The notes: a model not told the origin generated them from the letters alone. Shown: positions 47,301 through 57,935, counted from the stretch's first letter. The stretch: DNA of 64,000 bases from Plumapathes pennacea (GCA_964036295.1 OZ038471.1:9628184-9692183), one strand, 5' to 3'. A program made the numbers and translations.

Positions 47301-50300
47301 AGTCGTTCGGTATCGGTATTTTCTTGATCGCGTCGATGAAGTTCTCAGTAGACTGTAGTTTGTGTTTAGAGTTGTCCAGCGGTTTCAGTATGGTCGTTAA
47401 GTACTTCGAGAGTTCGTACGTCGGTAACCCACAGAACGAGACTATGGGTCGCATCGGTATGTTGAGTTTGTGCAGTTTAGGTAGTCCGTAGAGTTTCGGT
47501 GACTGTGGCACTGAAGACCTGAGTCGGTAGTAACGTTGAATGTCAATAGCGTCGGTCTTTCTCAGTGAAAAGACTTTGGCGTTCAGTTTTCGTTGTAGTG
47601 CCGGTGAAGGGTCTCGAGTGAGTTCTTTGTACGTCTGCTGAATGCATCAGCCACAGTACCAACTACTACCAACGACTTACACTGGAAAGCTGGTACACAA
47701 ACTTAGAACGGGAACCATTCAACAGATGCCAACAAGCATGAAATTTTCGCGGGACTTTTTTTTTCGCGGATTTTGCGGCGAGAATTAAATCCAGCGAAAA
47801 TATACTCCCGCGAAAAAAAATTCGCGAAAATTTACTCCATTATATACTTAGATTACTGAATTTCAGTTAAATTGACTGCAAACGAAATCACAGCCTTCTT
47901 CTTTGCAAATGAAACAAAATGAACATGTACCAATGCAGAACGTTATCTGAAATCCGCGAAAATTTGTTCCCAACAGTAAAATCTGAAGTCTAAATTGGCG
48001 AAAAATTCTTCCCGCGAAACGAAAAAATTAGCAATCCGCGAAATTAAACTCCCGCGAAAATTTCCTGTCACACGGTAGTCGCGACGAATTTTTCTGTGGC
48101 GACACGCAGTACTTCTGGGAAGATACCAGGCCGAAAACGGACAACAAAGCTATGATGAACTTTAGCCGTAAACAATGACAACTTATGCTTTATACTGTAC
48201 ATGACATCTGTTGCCTCGTACATACTATAGCTGTTTTGTAAAGTTTTTTCACCAAAAACAAATCCGTTTTTGTGACGAAAGTATCCATATTCTCAGCTCA
48301 AGGCTGTACAAAGGTGGCTTTGTGAATGTATTGCATGTATTATGCTGCAATCCTGTGACAGTTGTCAAAATGCTTAGGCTTATCGTACAGTGCCTGTTGC
48401 AATGTTTCTTCCATTCGATCATGTAGCCTTTGCTTCGCAATGGTAATTGCATACTAGAAATGAAAAATACACCGAAATAGTCCTGAGCACTTAGTTTGTT
48501 ACCCATAATTGGCTAAACAAGCTGTAAACAAAACCGCATTATCCCCGAGCGAAGCGAGGGTAATATTTACGACGCTAATGCAGCATAGTCGCCTTATTTG
48601 AAGACTCCAAGCGTGTCGCCATCTCGAAATTTAATGTTCGTGTGTGTGTGTGGTACGACTTTTTAGGCCAGGTGCCTAAGGCAATGACGTAATAATCATT
48701 GATTAGCGTCTCCGCCAGTGTTTTTAAAAGATTTGAACGAAGCAATAATTGTACGTAACTGGTTTCACGAAAATGAATTTGAAAACTGGAAAACTTGAAA
48801 CAGAACGGTCTCGCGAAGCTCGTCTTCAAAAGAGACGGGAACAGGCACGGGCAAGGCGAAATCGTGAAACGATCGAACAGCGCCAAATACGTCTAGAGAA
48901 AAGACGACAAACATGTTACAACCGACTGCATCATGAACGGAAGCGTGCCGAAGAAATGGCTCCGCAAAGGGAACAGCGCTTGGAAGAAAATCGGGAGCTT
49001 CAGACGCCGTTTTGTATTAAACTCAGATACTTATTCAGAAAGGACAAGCAACAAAGGTTAGTCAGTGGAAATCGAACAATCACCGTGACAAATATATTCT
49101 ACCCGTATCATGTAACTCAATCACTTCAAGAATGTATTAGAATCTGTATGCTGATCATTTTCCCTTGAAGTATTGTTTTAATACGCTTCTGTCGTCAGTT
49201 TCGGCTACCGTATTCGCTCAGAGCAATCGGAACTTGGAGTCTTGAATGATTTAGTCAGAGGTCTTATTTTTTCTTTCAAGACTAAAACTGTAACAAATGC
49301 TGTAATCTGACATGCGGTAATTGCAGCGAGAATCGTTCACAAGCCCTTAGAAGTATGACTAGGTCTGAAGCCCGTGTATAATATGAAGTAAACCGTTCAA
49401 GTTTTGCTTTGATTCTGGGAGAATTTGAGCGAGTTCACATACAAAACAATTTGAGCTCATTAAATATGCATGCCTGAGTCTGGTGCATGGAGTCCAGAGT
49501 AAAAACAAATCGCACAGGAAGCCTATTTAATTGTACTGCCTATGAATTCAAAGTTGGAAAATCAGTGTTCCTTTTTTTCCGTACTTCGTACGACGAACTT
49601 CAAAGTTTGAGTATTAATATTCGAGAACGTTGCTTGGCAGACTGTATGAATTAATTTGACGTGCCGACCGTGGGAAATACGTACTTTGTCACGCAATCTA
49701 CTCTTATAACACACACCATTCTTTTTCTCCTTCCTTTGCGTGTAGCACTTGACTTCGAAGAAAAGATCGAGTCAACATTTCGGTAAAACAAAGGCTACTC
49801 TTGTTGGGAGTACCAAAGTAAGAGTCCTGCATCAATGGCAGAGCGAGGGGGTTTTCTGTGATTATCGTATTTCTAGTAAAATAAAAGTTATATAACGACG
49901 GCTCTGGTTGGTTCCCAACCGTGTTTGCATGAGGTTATGTAACATGGAAAGTGTGTTTTATTGCTCTGAGGTTGCGCAGTGAGACAAACTATTGGACTGC
50001 TCCAATTTTGTGAAGCTCCCGATTCTTCATTTGTCCTGAGCTTACGAGGAAAAAAAAACAAAAAATTATAATCCTCCGGCAACGGTGGTCACTGTGGTTG
50101 TGGGAGAAGGAGTGATTGATGAAAGATTATTTAGCGATGGGCAGAAACAGTTCGCTTACACTCGAGTTTCTGTGAAATAACAGCGGAAAGGATAAGTCCA
50201 TTAAATTGTTGAACTGAGCAACAGGCAACTTACAGTAAACATTGAAAACATTTACAGATAATTTGTACGTTCAGTTTTGATTTCGCTTGCTCGTGACCCG

Positions 50301-53300
50301 AATGTGGTACTGGAGGCAAATTTTGTCATTTTGGTTTTTTTTTTTGGCCCCTAATTCAAATGTTTGTAATATTACGAAAAAGCAGTGCAATTGGCTGAAA
50401 GTTTTAGAGTAGATGTTTCAATGCATGGAGAATCAGACAAATATACTCCTTCTTCTCTGGATTGTTTAGAATTTGAGGAATGCGAATTAATTATTAACGA
50501 CCAAAATGGCCGAGTTGAAAGAAAACTTGAGATTTCTTTGCAACGTTTCGCCTTTTCGTTTTAAATTTTTCACTGAAGGCTCTTGAAATAAATTGAAGGA
50601 TTTCACCGCATGGCGGAAAATGGAACGTACGCTACTTCAGGACCAAAATACGAAAATCAGCGAAAGACTGGGGGCTGCGGCCTCAAAAATGGCAAAACAG
50701 TCCATATTTTAAAGCTCTATTATTTCCCGCGAAACCAATCACATGGGGCAGATATAAACAATAACACCCCCACGTCGCTGCGGGGATGTTGACAGATCCG
50801 GCCATTGTTGTAAGAGTTACAAAATTAAATAGCCTGAATACTCGGCAAAGACCACAATTATGCAGCTGCCCATCGCTTCTTAATGTAACTAGATCGATGT
50901 TGAGAAGGTACGAGTCAGAAAACTATTTGTTTTGACGCAGAATGTAGTGTTGGCGGCGAAGACAACACTCACAAGATCACGTCGAGCGGGCAGTGCAGAA
51001 ATAGTCGTGTCACAATTATCCACCGTAGGCTACAAGAATGTTCTTTTGAAATAACTAAAGAGTCGTAACGTGCCATGTTTTGTGTTTCTCAAGCAACACT
51101 AGAAGATTATTTGAGTTTAGTAGAACTCGAGTGAGTTTAGTAGAATGAGAAAGTTTGTGTAAACCGCGGCGGCTTGGGTTTACACAAACTTTCTCATTCT
51201 CCCAAACCCCCTCTCGTGTTTGCATCAGGCTATGTAAACGCGGCGCGCATTTTATATTTCAGTAATATTGTAAACAAGTTTCGTGTTACTAGCGCCGCTG
51301 GAATTAGCCAGGCAAAGTCTGTTTACTGCCGAAACTAATTAGATATTCGTCATCACACATGATTGATTTCAGCTAATCTTTGGGTAGAATATAATTTATA
51401 TAATGCATATATAATTGCGTTCGACAAAGGAGAACGCAACCCTAATCTAGCGTGGGTTCCATGGGGTTGATGGAATACCTGTCACGTGCTTTCGACCAGG
51501 CGCGAAGACTAATCGAGATTTTTTGGGTGGTACTTAGTACAAACATTAGATTCGGCACATGAGAAGTTCGACGTATGAAGCAGGCCTTAGAGCCCGAAGG
51601 TGACACAATCAGCCGACCGATTTGAAAGTACGGAATATCGCAATTTCTATTTCGAAGTTGGCACAATGTAAAGTATGTCCAAGATGCTTTCGCAGGACTT
51701 GAAATTTGAAAAAATGTCCAGCCAACATAATTGGTTGAAAATGTTGGAAAACGAGCAACGGAGGGCAACGGAAAATTGCTAGAGAAATACCAGTCTTTAA
51801 AAAGGACTATTCTCTGTTATTTACCAACTATAGACCGATTTTCAATTTTACCTTATGTTTCTAATTTTATTGGAAGAATTATTTACAACCGTCTTTTTGG
51901 CTTTATTAACAGAAAAGGTATTTTTTCGTAGTGAATCAGTATGTTTTTAGGAAACACCATTTTATACATGCTTGGCAATGATGTAGCTAACCGAAAACGT
52001 AGCCTTTGCTCTAAATAAAAAAGAATTAGGAATTGGAGTTTTTCTCAAACACTTTCAACCATGAAGTCCTCTTTGACAAATTGTACTACTATGGTATATG
52101 TAGAATTGCCTTAGACTGGGTAAAAAGTTATTTTACAAACAGAAAACAATTTGTTCAAGTTAACGAGTCGTACTCCTTCGACCTAAACGTTACATGTGGA
52201 GTTCCCTAGGGCTCTATCTTAGGCCAATTATTTTCCTTCTCTGCATAACCGATTTAGGTAATATTTTTTCATTGTATGCAAATTTTACTGTTCGCAGGTG
52301 ACACTAATCTTTTCTTAATATCTCACAAAAATCTCGAACACCTACTTGACCTGGCAGACGGTGAATTGTAGAAGGTTTCCAGTTGGTGTATAGCAAATAA
52401 TTTATCGATAAATATCAAGAAGACAAATTTCGTGCTGTTTAAACCACGCCAGAAGAAATATGCACTCAACCAACCTTTGCAAGCGGACGGTAAAAATATT
52501 GAATAGGTATCACAAACGGGGTTTTTACGAATAATCTTTAATCGAAATATATCCTGAAAATCTCATTTTGGCTGTATAAATTCAAAAATAGCAAGACTAA
52601 ATTTTACCTGCCCAAGAATCTCTTCCCTCGTTATACTACGATTTAGTTTATTCCTACCTCCCTACCTGCATTACTGTAATCTGGTGTGGGCATCTACTTG
52701 TCTAATCTAAATAGACTAGTACTCTTGAAAAATCGAATTGTTCGATCAATTGACAAAAACGACTACCTTGCTCCCTCAGACCCAATTTTAAAGAAATTAC
52801 AAACCTTTACACATTTTTATCACGGTCCTCTTTTCTGGAATTCTTTAGATGAAAATATTACACACTTAGAACCTGTAAGCCTTAGGCTTCCAGCTCGGGC
52901 TTCCTCGTCACCCAAACTATGATAACCTTTTTCCTTGTTTCTAAATCCTGTACATGTGACAAATCAAAGAAACTGCTACTAAATCTAAACGCAGATGTCT
53001 GCCATATTTTAATTTTTGGCAGTCAGAGGCCTGTGCCGAGAGAAATAGTGATATGCTCAAAAGCAGTGTTCTGATAATAGCCTTTGTAAAGAAAAACAAT
53101 GAAAAGGAAAAGGTGAACCTAGCCGTTGAGCTACTGTACGGCACGTTTTGTCCAGGCCAGAAAATTTCATATAGAGTCGAGTCAAGGCCTTACTTGGCAT
53201 ACTATAAATCAAGTAGTTCTTATCAGTTATGATGGGTCGTTGAGAAAAAGAGATTGTCTTGGTCGTTATCCCTTTGACGTGGAACAATCGATTGACTCCT

Positions 53301-56256
53301 GGAGTCCGATCAAAGTTGGCAACCTTCGCTATTACTGATACACTAAAAGCTGCCCGTGTACTGCCTCTGATCTGATTTTGTGCTTTCAAAGCACGCTCAC
53401 ATTGTGCTGTTGATTGGCAGAACCAGGACAAAAGACGTAAAAAACTTCAAGGTCGTCCATATATGGCACTTTGGTGAGGAAAGTCTCCCAAAGACTGCCA
53501 TAGCCCATCTTTCGGAACTGGCTGCTGACCAAGATCTTCATGGAAACCCGCTGCCTTCGAATGCCCGCCTGATCTTTCCAAAACTGGCTCGAACCAATTT
53601 ATAAGGCGTTGAGTTTCCTCTCTGCCAAAGTCTACCAGGTCACTGGGAAGAGTCGGCTGGCTACCAATGTGAAAGACCAGCATATCACGGAGCACTGGGG
53701 CCGTACTCAGCAGCTGCTGCACTTGGCTGGCATTCGAAGTCTCTACTAGGAAATTACCAAATTTCTCTCAGATGTTTCCTACCATGCAGGGATTCACGGC
53801 TGTTGCTATTTCAGACTGAAGGCTTCCTGGCAAACCTCCACCACGTTTCGCTTTTTGGCCCTTCAAAGAACTGACAAACACCTTTAAGGCTCGGCTGACG
53901 TGGGGAAGCCATAGGATACCTCTGACTTGCGTTGGCTTAAAGATGTTGACATCAAGTTCTTCGGCAATGGACTTCAGCACTGCTTTGATCCCCTCAGACT
54001 TCTGTTTGCATTATCCTTACCTCTGTTCTTCTGTTTGACATTAATATTACGGGGCTATAACAGACTTCAGAGTTGAAGCTCACTTTTAATGCACTTCAGC
54101 GTCGATTTTCCGTTTTCGAGAACAAGTCTCACAATATCTTACTAGTTTCTTAGCCGACAGCTTTTATGCACCACAAGTGTTAAGTCGTCCCAGCGATTTC
54201 CTAATAGTTTTCACACTGGCCGAATTAGAACACAAAGGATAGGAATTGTATTTTCGTTAGGACCAAATTCAAAGTCGCATTCGGAACTCATATTTCCGAA
54301 TGGACTTTTCCGCTAGGGTGTCGTTAACACTCCAGTGGCTCCTCTTATATGCTTACTACACTTATTCTAAAACCACACTAACACATTCCAATGGATATGA
54401 TTGGCTGTAGTTAAGATCTGAAGGAAGAGAAGGTGCTGGCACGCCTACGGCAGTTTGTGCACTTGCTGTTGCTCATTTCCTGAAGCAGGATCTTCAATTA
54501 ATAACAAGATCACTTAGATTTCCTGAGGAAGGCCTCTGTTAATCACAGTAAACAACAACTTAAAACTTGATTAAACATTTATTCTAACTCTTCCAATTGT
54601 CAACAAAAGAACTCCAATTCACTAATATATTTGCTTCCAAAACTACGGGAAGATATTCCAATTTTCAGCTATAACATTACAATCGAAAACAAGGCTTCAC
54701 TGCATACCTCACTGTCACTTTTGTTGGTGTTGATGAACGCCTCGTGGTCGGCGTAAAACATGGCATTAAAGTAAAGTTCCCCAGCAACTAGAAACCGCAG
54801 TGCACGTGAAAGCAACCCATCTCCACAGGCAAGACTGGAACCAGCATTAAAAGGGCAATCGCCATTTCCAGTTGCTCCTAGCGCAACAATCGATATTTCC
54901 TTGCCAACATCCTGAGGAGTCAGAGTTGTCGCGAATTCGTTCGATGGCAGGTGTTAAAAATTGATCTGCCTTTTGCTCACATACTTAACATAAACGTCTT
55001 TCTCACTAGCAAGTAAACATGCTGCGCTCTTAACTGTATCACTCAAGGTAAATTGTTTAAAATCTGACAAATCATTGACCTCTGGTATGGAACTCGTTCT
55101 ACTTGAACTTGTATTTGATATGAAAAAATAAAAACTGATACATCGCCTGATAAATGAAAACACAAGATTCCCTTCTCTAAAAACACATTTCTTTTCATGT
55201 TTATTCATTGTAATGTCGGCTTTTTGGTATTTCCGGCGTGTTATGTCTCACCTTTCACGCTCAGAAGTGGTCTCAGGAGTTGGCAGATTTAACAAGCCCA
55301 TTGTTCTGCAAAAGATGTACCGTACGTTACTAGTATAGGTAATCGCATGATTTCGAGTGCAAAAATTGTGCGACGTAAATTATAAAGAGGTTATTACACG
55401 GGAAGGAGTGCAATACGGCGGAGTATTTTTACGAGTCCGTTTTATTTTTTCGAGCCTGCTTCAGGCGAGAAAAAATAAAACTGCCGAGTAAAAATACAGC
55501 CGTATTGCACGACTTTTTGTGTAATAAATTGTTTATTACACGACAAACGAAGCAGGGCAAACATTCTTGCCGCGCGCAAAATGGAGCAAAAAAATGACGC
55601 GTTCGTAAACTTTGCTTGCGAAAACTGATCACGTAAGCTAATAAACCAGTTGATCTGGTTCCTGACGAGTGCAATACGCTCCCATCTTTGCACTCGTTTT
55701 GGCCCGTATTTGCACTCGAAAATGTGAAGTCGTGTAATAATAACAAATTATTGCATGTTATTAACAAGTAATCACATGATTTCTCATGCAATTTTGGAAT
55801 AAATGAGCACGAGTAAATTTTCAAAGACCACAAAATTGCGCGAGTGCCGCGCGAGTGTGGAGGTGAAGTGTGGACACTTCCACATTTGTGCGCTATGTGG
55901 GCAGGTCCATCACAATATTACCTTAGCTAATCGAGGGTCTCATTAGGGGCAGCACTTTACTAGTATAATTCCTAGTAGGTGCAAAAGAGTGAAATGGACG
56001 GCTGCATTTGAGATTTTGAACTGTGCTCTCTGTGGCAGCCCTAGTTACCATATTTTGAGAATTTGGGTCGTCTTAAATGAATTAAAACTCTTCGCGATTC
56101 TGTGTTTTAGGTGCCGTATCGGATCGTGCAGGCTTATAATGGTAGAGTGCTCACTTGTAGCCATGGTTGTAGGACCTGCATGGCGACTCCTTGGACAGAG
56201 GAGCCGCGTATCAAGGTCGCTTTGGGGGATACCATATGGGTGACACGATGGAGAAG
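33361..56256 (+). CDS. ZDHHC6: ZDHHC6, ER palmitoyl-acyltransferase (3' end missing)
   Basis: DHHC enzymes attach palmitate to cysteines; DHHC6 acts in the ER and, in vertebrates, on calnexin and other ER proteins. Exons: 33361-33585, 37799-37890, 38792-38948, 41547-41681, 43080-43133, 43406-43480, 44493-44573, 44927-44968 and 56111-56256, all GT/AG with matching phases. They give 335 codons plus two bases, against 413 residues in human. Two membrane segments precede the Cys-rich domain ([19 protein letters not shown], then [13 protein letters not shown]; catalytic Cys codon 38817-38819). Two more follow ([39 protein letters not shown]). The C-terminal part follows DHHC6 order: [23 protein letters not shown], then [16 protein letters not shown] of the SH3-like region. 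The final exon is not in the window. ATG 33361 has a good context (AGAATGG); in-frame ATG 33256 would add 35 residues. The TM3-TM4 loop is about 10 residues shorter than in human, so a micro-exon may be missed. Intron 8 is 11.1 kb of transposon debris. Confidence 0.9.
34080..34150 (+). repeat. TTTGGACCCCC repeats with poly-C run
   Basis: Three TTTGGACCCCC/TATGGACCCCC words lead into an uninterrupted C run of about 20 nt. It is intronic in ZDHHC6. Confidence 0.7.
34690..34850. repeat. Dispersed repeat F, copy 1
   Basis: The blocks AAATTATCCACCC, GAGGGAT and several TCCGAGGGGTGGG words resemble the reverse complement of 36655-36830 and share its GTAAGTGGGTCGA word. No gene is present. Confidence 0.5.
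35796..36612. repeat. Two opposed TAGTTGC / GCAACTA arrays
   Basis: The left array (35796-35877) is built from TAGTTGC units. The right array (36425-36612) is built from the reverse-complement GCAACTA units, organised in a 21-bp higher-order repeat, GCAACTAGCAACTAGCAAATT. Between them are an AAT microsatellite (35877-35968) and about 450 bp of unique sequence. The two arrays could pair into a long, register-shifting stem. It is intronic in ZDHHC6. Confidence 0.85.
36655..36830. repeat. Dispersed repeat F, copy 2
   Basis: Poly-G run at about 36686-36702, TTCCTGGGGGGTGGGG, GGGTGGATAATTTCTGG and GTAAGTGGGTCGA. It is the inverted relative of 34690-34850. In-frame Pro-rich readings on the minus strand are by-products of the C/G runs. 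Confidence 0.5.
38020..38150. repeat. AAT trinucleotide microsatellite
   Basis: About 30 consecutive AAT units with rare G or C interruptions, in the ZDHHC6 intron after exon 2. Confidence 0.95.
39553..40702. mobile_element. MULE-like fold-back: 9-bp TSD, ~140-bp TIRs, minisatellite core
   Basis: Inverted arms at 39562-39705 and about 40550-40693 share TAGCCTGTTCCAGGCTCTCAG, the GGGAGGGAGGAGGTGGGGAG region and GTAGTAATTCTATTCAGAAC, with only scattered mismatches. AAAAATTCC flanks both sides (39553-39561 and 40694-40702), a 9-bp target duplication as made by Mutator-like transposases. The middle is a 31-bp tandem repeat. No transposase is present, so it is non-autonomous. It sits in the ZDHHC6 intron before exon 4. 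Confidence 0.8.
39890..40497 (+). repeat. 31-bp minisatellite, about 19 units
   Basis: The unit CGCTGTGATTTAATTCGGCT plus CAGTTCAGAG(T/C) repeats head to tail with sequence variants that alternate in blocks (CGGCTCAG, CAACTGAG, GGTTGAGAT). It forms the core of the fold-back element around it. Confidence 0.9.
41728..41915 (-). mobile_element. MITE family C, decayed copy 3
   Basis: Reverse-complement match to 9163-9387: GCAGAGTCTCTCAGCC, GTATTGTAGTGAAAAC, AATCAGCTTTCATCTTAGCA and AAAATTAATGTTGATCAC, in order. It abuts the donor side of ZDHHC6 exon 4 (41681). Confidence 0.6.
41970..42062 (+). mobile_element. tRNA-derived SINE fragment (tRNA-Ser-like head)
   Basis: GCATGGCCGAGTGGTTAGGG resembles the A-box half of a type II (Ser/Leu) tRNA, and TTGAAGTCCAGCTCTGACC resembles a decayed B box. 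GAGTGGTTAGGGTGGTGTAC is present twice in tandem. The acceptor stem does not close, so it is not a working tRNA gene. Confidence 0.5.
43885..44085 (+). repeat. Dispersed repeat B, copy 2
   Basis: Matches 24130-24320 in the same orientation and order, ending in GTGGAGTTCTGGAGGGAAGG. It is intronic between ZDHHC6 exons 6 and 7. Confidence 0.65.
44270..44309. repeat. Poly-A run
   Basis: About 30 A residues with rare G. The lysine-rich reading through it is an artefact. Confidence 0.9.
45893..45936 (-). ncRNA. Candidate hammerhead ribozyme of the Penelope-like element
   Basis: Minus strand: box 1 CTGAAGA (45932-45926), a stem GACT...AGTC enclosing TCCGCTCAGGT, then box 2 GAAAC (45905-45901) and CGTCAGTC. 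The spacing fits the minimal hammerhead motifs known in Penelope-like retroelements, which have a very weak stem III. Activity is not shown by sequence alone. Confidence 0.5.
47634..47728. repeat. 95-bp inverted copy of PLE coding segment
   Basis: Reverse complement of 46144-46238 with only a few changes, placed beyond the 5' end of the same element. It marks the truncation point and gives the element a stem-loop layout of about 1.6 kb. Confidence 0.8.
47745..48068. mobile_element. 320-bp MITE with TTTTCGCGGGA termini
   Basis: Starts GAAATTTTCGCGGGAC and ends TCCCGCGAAAATTTC. CCGCGAAAAT-type words recur in both subterminal zones in mirrored orientation around an AT-rich centre. It is directly next to the Penelope-like element. 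Confidence 0.75.
48550..49070 (+). mobile_element. Helitron-like 5' fragment with basic ORF
   Basis: Starts TCCCCGAGCGAAGCGAGGGT (TC plus hairpin), like some Helitron 5' ends. A frame from about 48773 encodes [36 protein letters not shown] and related Arg/Glu-rich sequence. This is reminiscent of the leader before the Helitron_like_N domain in invertebrate Rep/helicase proteins. Rep and helicase motifs themselves are absent. The assignment is from pattern memory. Confidence 0.5.
49200..51130. other. ZDHHC6 intron 8 stretch, nothing recognised
   Basis: Nearly 2 kb of AT-rich intron without a convincing frame, inverted repeat or repeat family shared elsewhere in the window. Confidence 0.4.
51130..51275. 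mobile_element. Palindromic element P4, partial copy
   Basis: AGAATGAGAAAGTTTGTGTA and its reverse complement surround CGCGGCGGCTTGGG. The right outer part, TTTGCATCAGGCTATGTAAA and CATTTTATATTTC, matches the full palindrome at 58056-58243; the left outer arm is missing. Confidence 0.65.
51780..52925 (+). mobile_element. Non-LTR reverse transcriptase remnant
   Basis: Broken plus-strand frames carry [22 protein letters not shown], a GSILGP-like stretch, a degraded YADDT region (near 52290) and [19 protein letters not shown] at the 3' end. The order is that of an RT palm and thumb. At least five stops or shifts show long decay. Confidence 0.7.
53060..54010 (-). pseudogene. hAT-like transposase-derived protein remnant (ZNF862/KIAA1586-like)
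   Basis: Minus-strand frames 53980-53768, 53722-53447 and 53431-53057 read as one decayed protein. [20 protein letters not shown] resembles the RWLSH-like block and [16 protein letters not shown] the C-terminal hAT dimerisation block of domesticated or active hAT-type proteins. Stops and frame shifts separate the pieces. Family assignment is by motif memory. Confidence 0.6.
54700..55210 (-). pseudogene. OTU/vertnin-like protein remnant
   Basis: A minus-strand frame from 55208 is interrupted by TAA at 54956-54954, then continues in the same frame to a donor-like GTATGC near 54706. It contains [37 protein letters not shown] and [16 protein letters not shown]-like Asp-x-x-Cys followed by L-R-x-L-V-A-x-E is the OTU/vertnin arrangement often found beside transposons in invertebrates. 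The in-frame stop makes this copy a pseudogene unless it is a sequencing error. Confidence 0.55.
55383..55745 (-). repeat. Palindrome-containing repeat P1, copy 2
   Basis: Reverse-complement copy of 170-505. It includes CGTGTAATAAAC, the central palindrome around GCCTGCTTCAGGCGAG and AGGAACCAGATCAACTG-like sequence on the minus strand. Confidence 0.7.
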
Positions 56257-56649
56257 GTAAGGTCATTTATAGTTGTTATAATGGTGCTGAAAAAAAAAAT
56301 GCAGGCATTCCATGCGTGATTTACTGTAAACAGCACGTGCAAAGTTGCATTCATGCTTTGCTTCAAGGTGTGTATCTGCTGCGGCAGTTTTCCTGGATTT
56401 AATCTCTGAACTCTTTACTTAGACGTTTGTTGAGGGCTGAAAAGTCGTAATTTACTATTTGAGGCGAACTTCTCTTATGCGAGCAGTTATAAGCTGTCTA
56501 GTATTAGGAGGATGCCAGGTGATTCAAACTGGATAGACTATACTTTACCAGCAAGAATCGCAGGCAGATTGAGAGAAGTATTATTATAGTGATATTATAG
56601 AAACAAAATTTGCAGCCTTACGCACCTGAGAAAAAAGCAATATTTTTAT

Positions 56650-57935
56650 AATTATTTTATTGATAACCTACAATAGTAAGCAACATTAAAAAACACACAC
56701 ATAGCAATGAATAAAAGAATTGCTAAACCTTCGTAAACGAAATTTTAAATTGATAACAGCACTAAAGGACCCGAACAAAAGCAATAAATCTACCAAAAAG
56801 CCATCACGCATACCTAACATCTTAAATGGCCATTTTGCATCTGTAGGCAATAAATTGGCAAGTAAACTACCACCGCACAACATCACCACATTGATTATCT
56901 TAGGAAATCTAAATTACCCGATTCTTCTTTCGTTTTCTTTAACAGGATATATGATGTTACATGTATATTCGATCACAGTGAAGTTAAACTTGAAATTTTA
57001 TTTATACCAAATAATAAATCCCATGACTTATATTTCTGCGCTACACACCTCGAATATTCATGTAACATATATCCTGTTCTCTTGGAAATATTTAATACAG
57101 CTATTAAATTAGGGGTGTACCCTTCAAAACTTAAAATGTCCAAAATTATAGCAATATTTAAAACAGACGACGAAACTGAAGCAACTAATTTATAGACCAA
57201 TATCTTTATGATATAACTTCAACAGATTTTTTGAAAAAATTATGTATAATATAATGAAAGAGTTCATAGAAAAACATGGCATATTATATCCTTCCAGTAC
57301 GTTTTCCGCAAGGCACATTCTGCCCATAATGCAATTCTGGATATTGTTAAAACTACAGACCAATATGAATAAAAGTATTTTTCCGTGCGGAGTGTTGATT
57401 TGAAAAAAGCTTTCGACACTGTAGATCACAAAATACTACTCGACAAACTTAACTACTATGGCATTCGAGGTTTTATCGATGAATGGTTTTCATCCTCTAA
57501 CTAATCTTACACAGACAACACGGATTGGTTTGATATATCAAAAATCTCGAAACTAACTGTAGTGTACTCCAGGGGTCCATTTTAGGCCCGCTCCTCTTTT
57601 TGGATAAATTACATCCATCCATCACTAGATGAAATAAGATTTTTCCTTTTTGCAGATGACACTAACGTCCTTGACGCTGATACAAATCTTAAGTCACTAG
57701 AGTTGACAGTAAATGCTGAATTACAAAATTTATTTAAACTGGTTAAATTTAAATAAGCTAACTTTATTTGATAACGAAAAAATTGAACGTAAGGACTGTA
57801 TCAAATATCTTGAAGTACTAATAGATGAAAGCTTGCCTTGGAAAAACCATATTTACTCTGTTACTACTAAAATTAGTAAAAGAGTTGGATTGATTGCTAA
57901 GTTAAGGCACTTTGGTCCCTTGTCGCATACTTGTA
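56650..57935 (+). mobile_element. Non-LTR reverse transcriptase remnant with TA-repeat end
   Basis: Plus-strand pieces: KKPSRIPNILNGHFASVG (pre-RT), KLKMSKIIAIFKTDDE, VDLKKAFDTVDHKILLDKL, the FADDTNV active site near 57650, then IKYLEVLIDESLPWKNHI and ISKRVGLIAKLRHF. Many stops and frame changes occur. It ends in a TA microsatellite at 57934-57960. The element lies in ZDHHC6 downstream of exon 9. Confidence 0.8.

Larger units (their letters stand above)
45870..47735 (-). mobile_element. Penelope-like element (RT + GIY-YIG), inactive
   Basis: The minus-strand reverse transcriptase has [37 protein letters not shown] and [20 protein letters not shown], followed after frame breaks by a GIY-YIG endonuclease ([27 protein letters not shown]; about 46270-46559). 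This RT plus C-terminal GIY-YIG order defines canonical Penelope elements. The expected YVDD box is altered to YDDN near 46990, and frames shift before 46993, so it is dead. The 5' side is truncated and joined to an inverted 95-bp piece of its own C-terminal region. A candidate hammerhead lies at the 3' side. Confidence 0.88.
45555..48540 (+). mobile_element. Dispersed repeat A, copy 3, split by later insertions
   Basis: The left part at 45555-45838 ends near ACAAACAAATGTTTAGTAG; the right part resumes at about 48077 with TAGTCGCGAC and CTGTGGCGACACGCAGTACT and runs to about 48540. By comparison with the copy at 22240-22860 about 60 bp are missing at the break, replaced by a Penelope-like element and a 320-bp MITE. 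Copy A is therefore older than both insertions. Confidence 0.7.
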
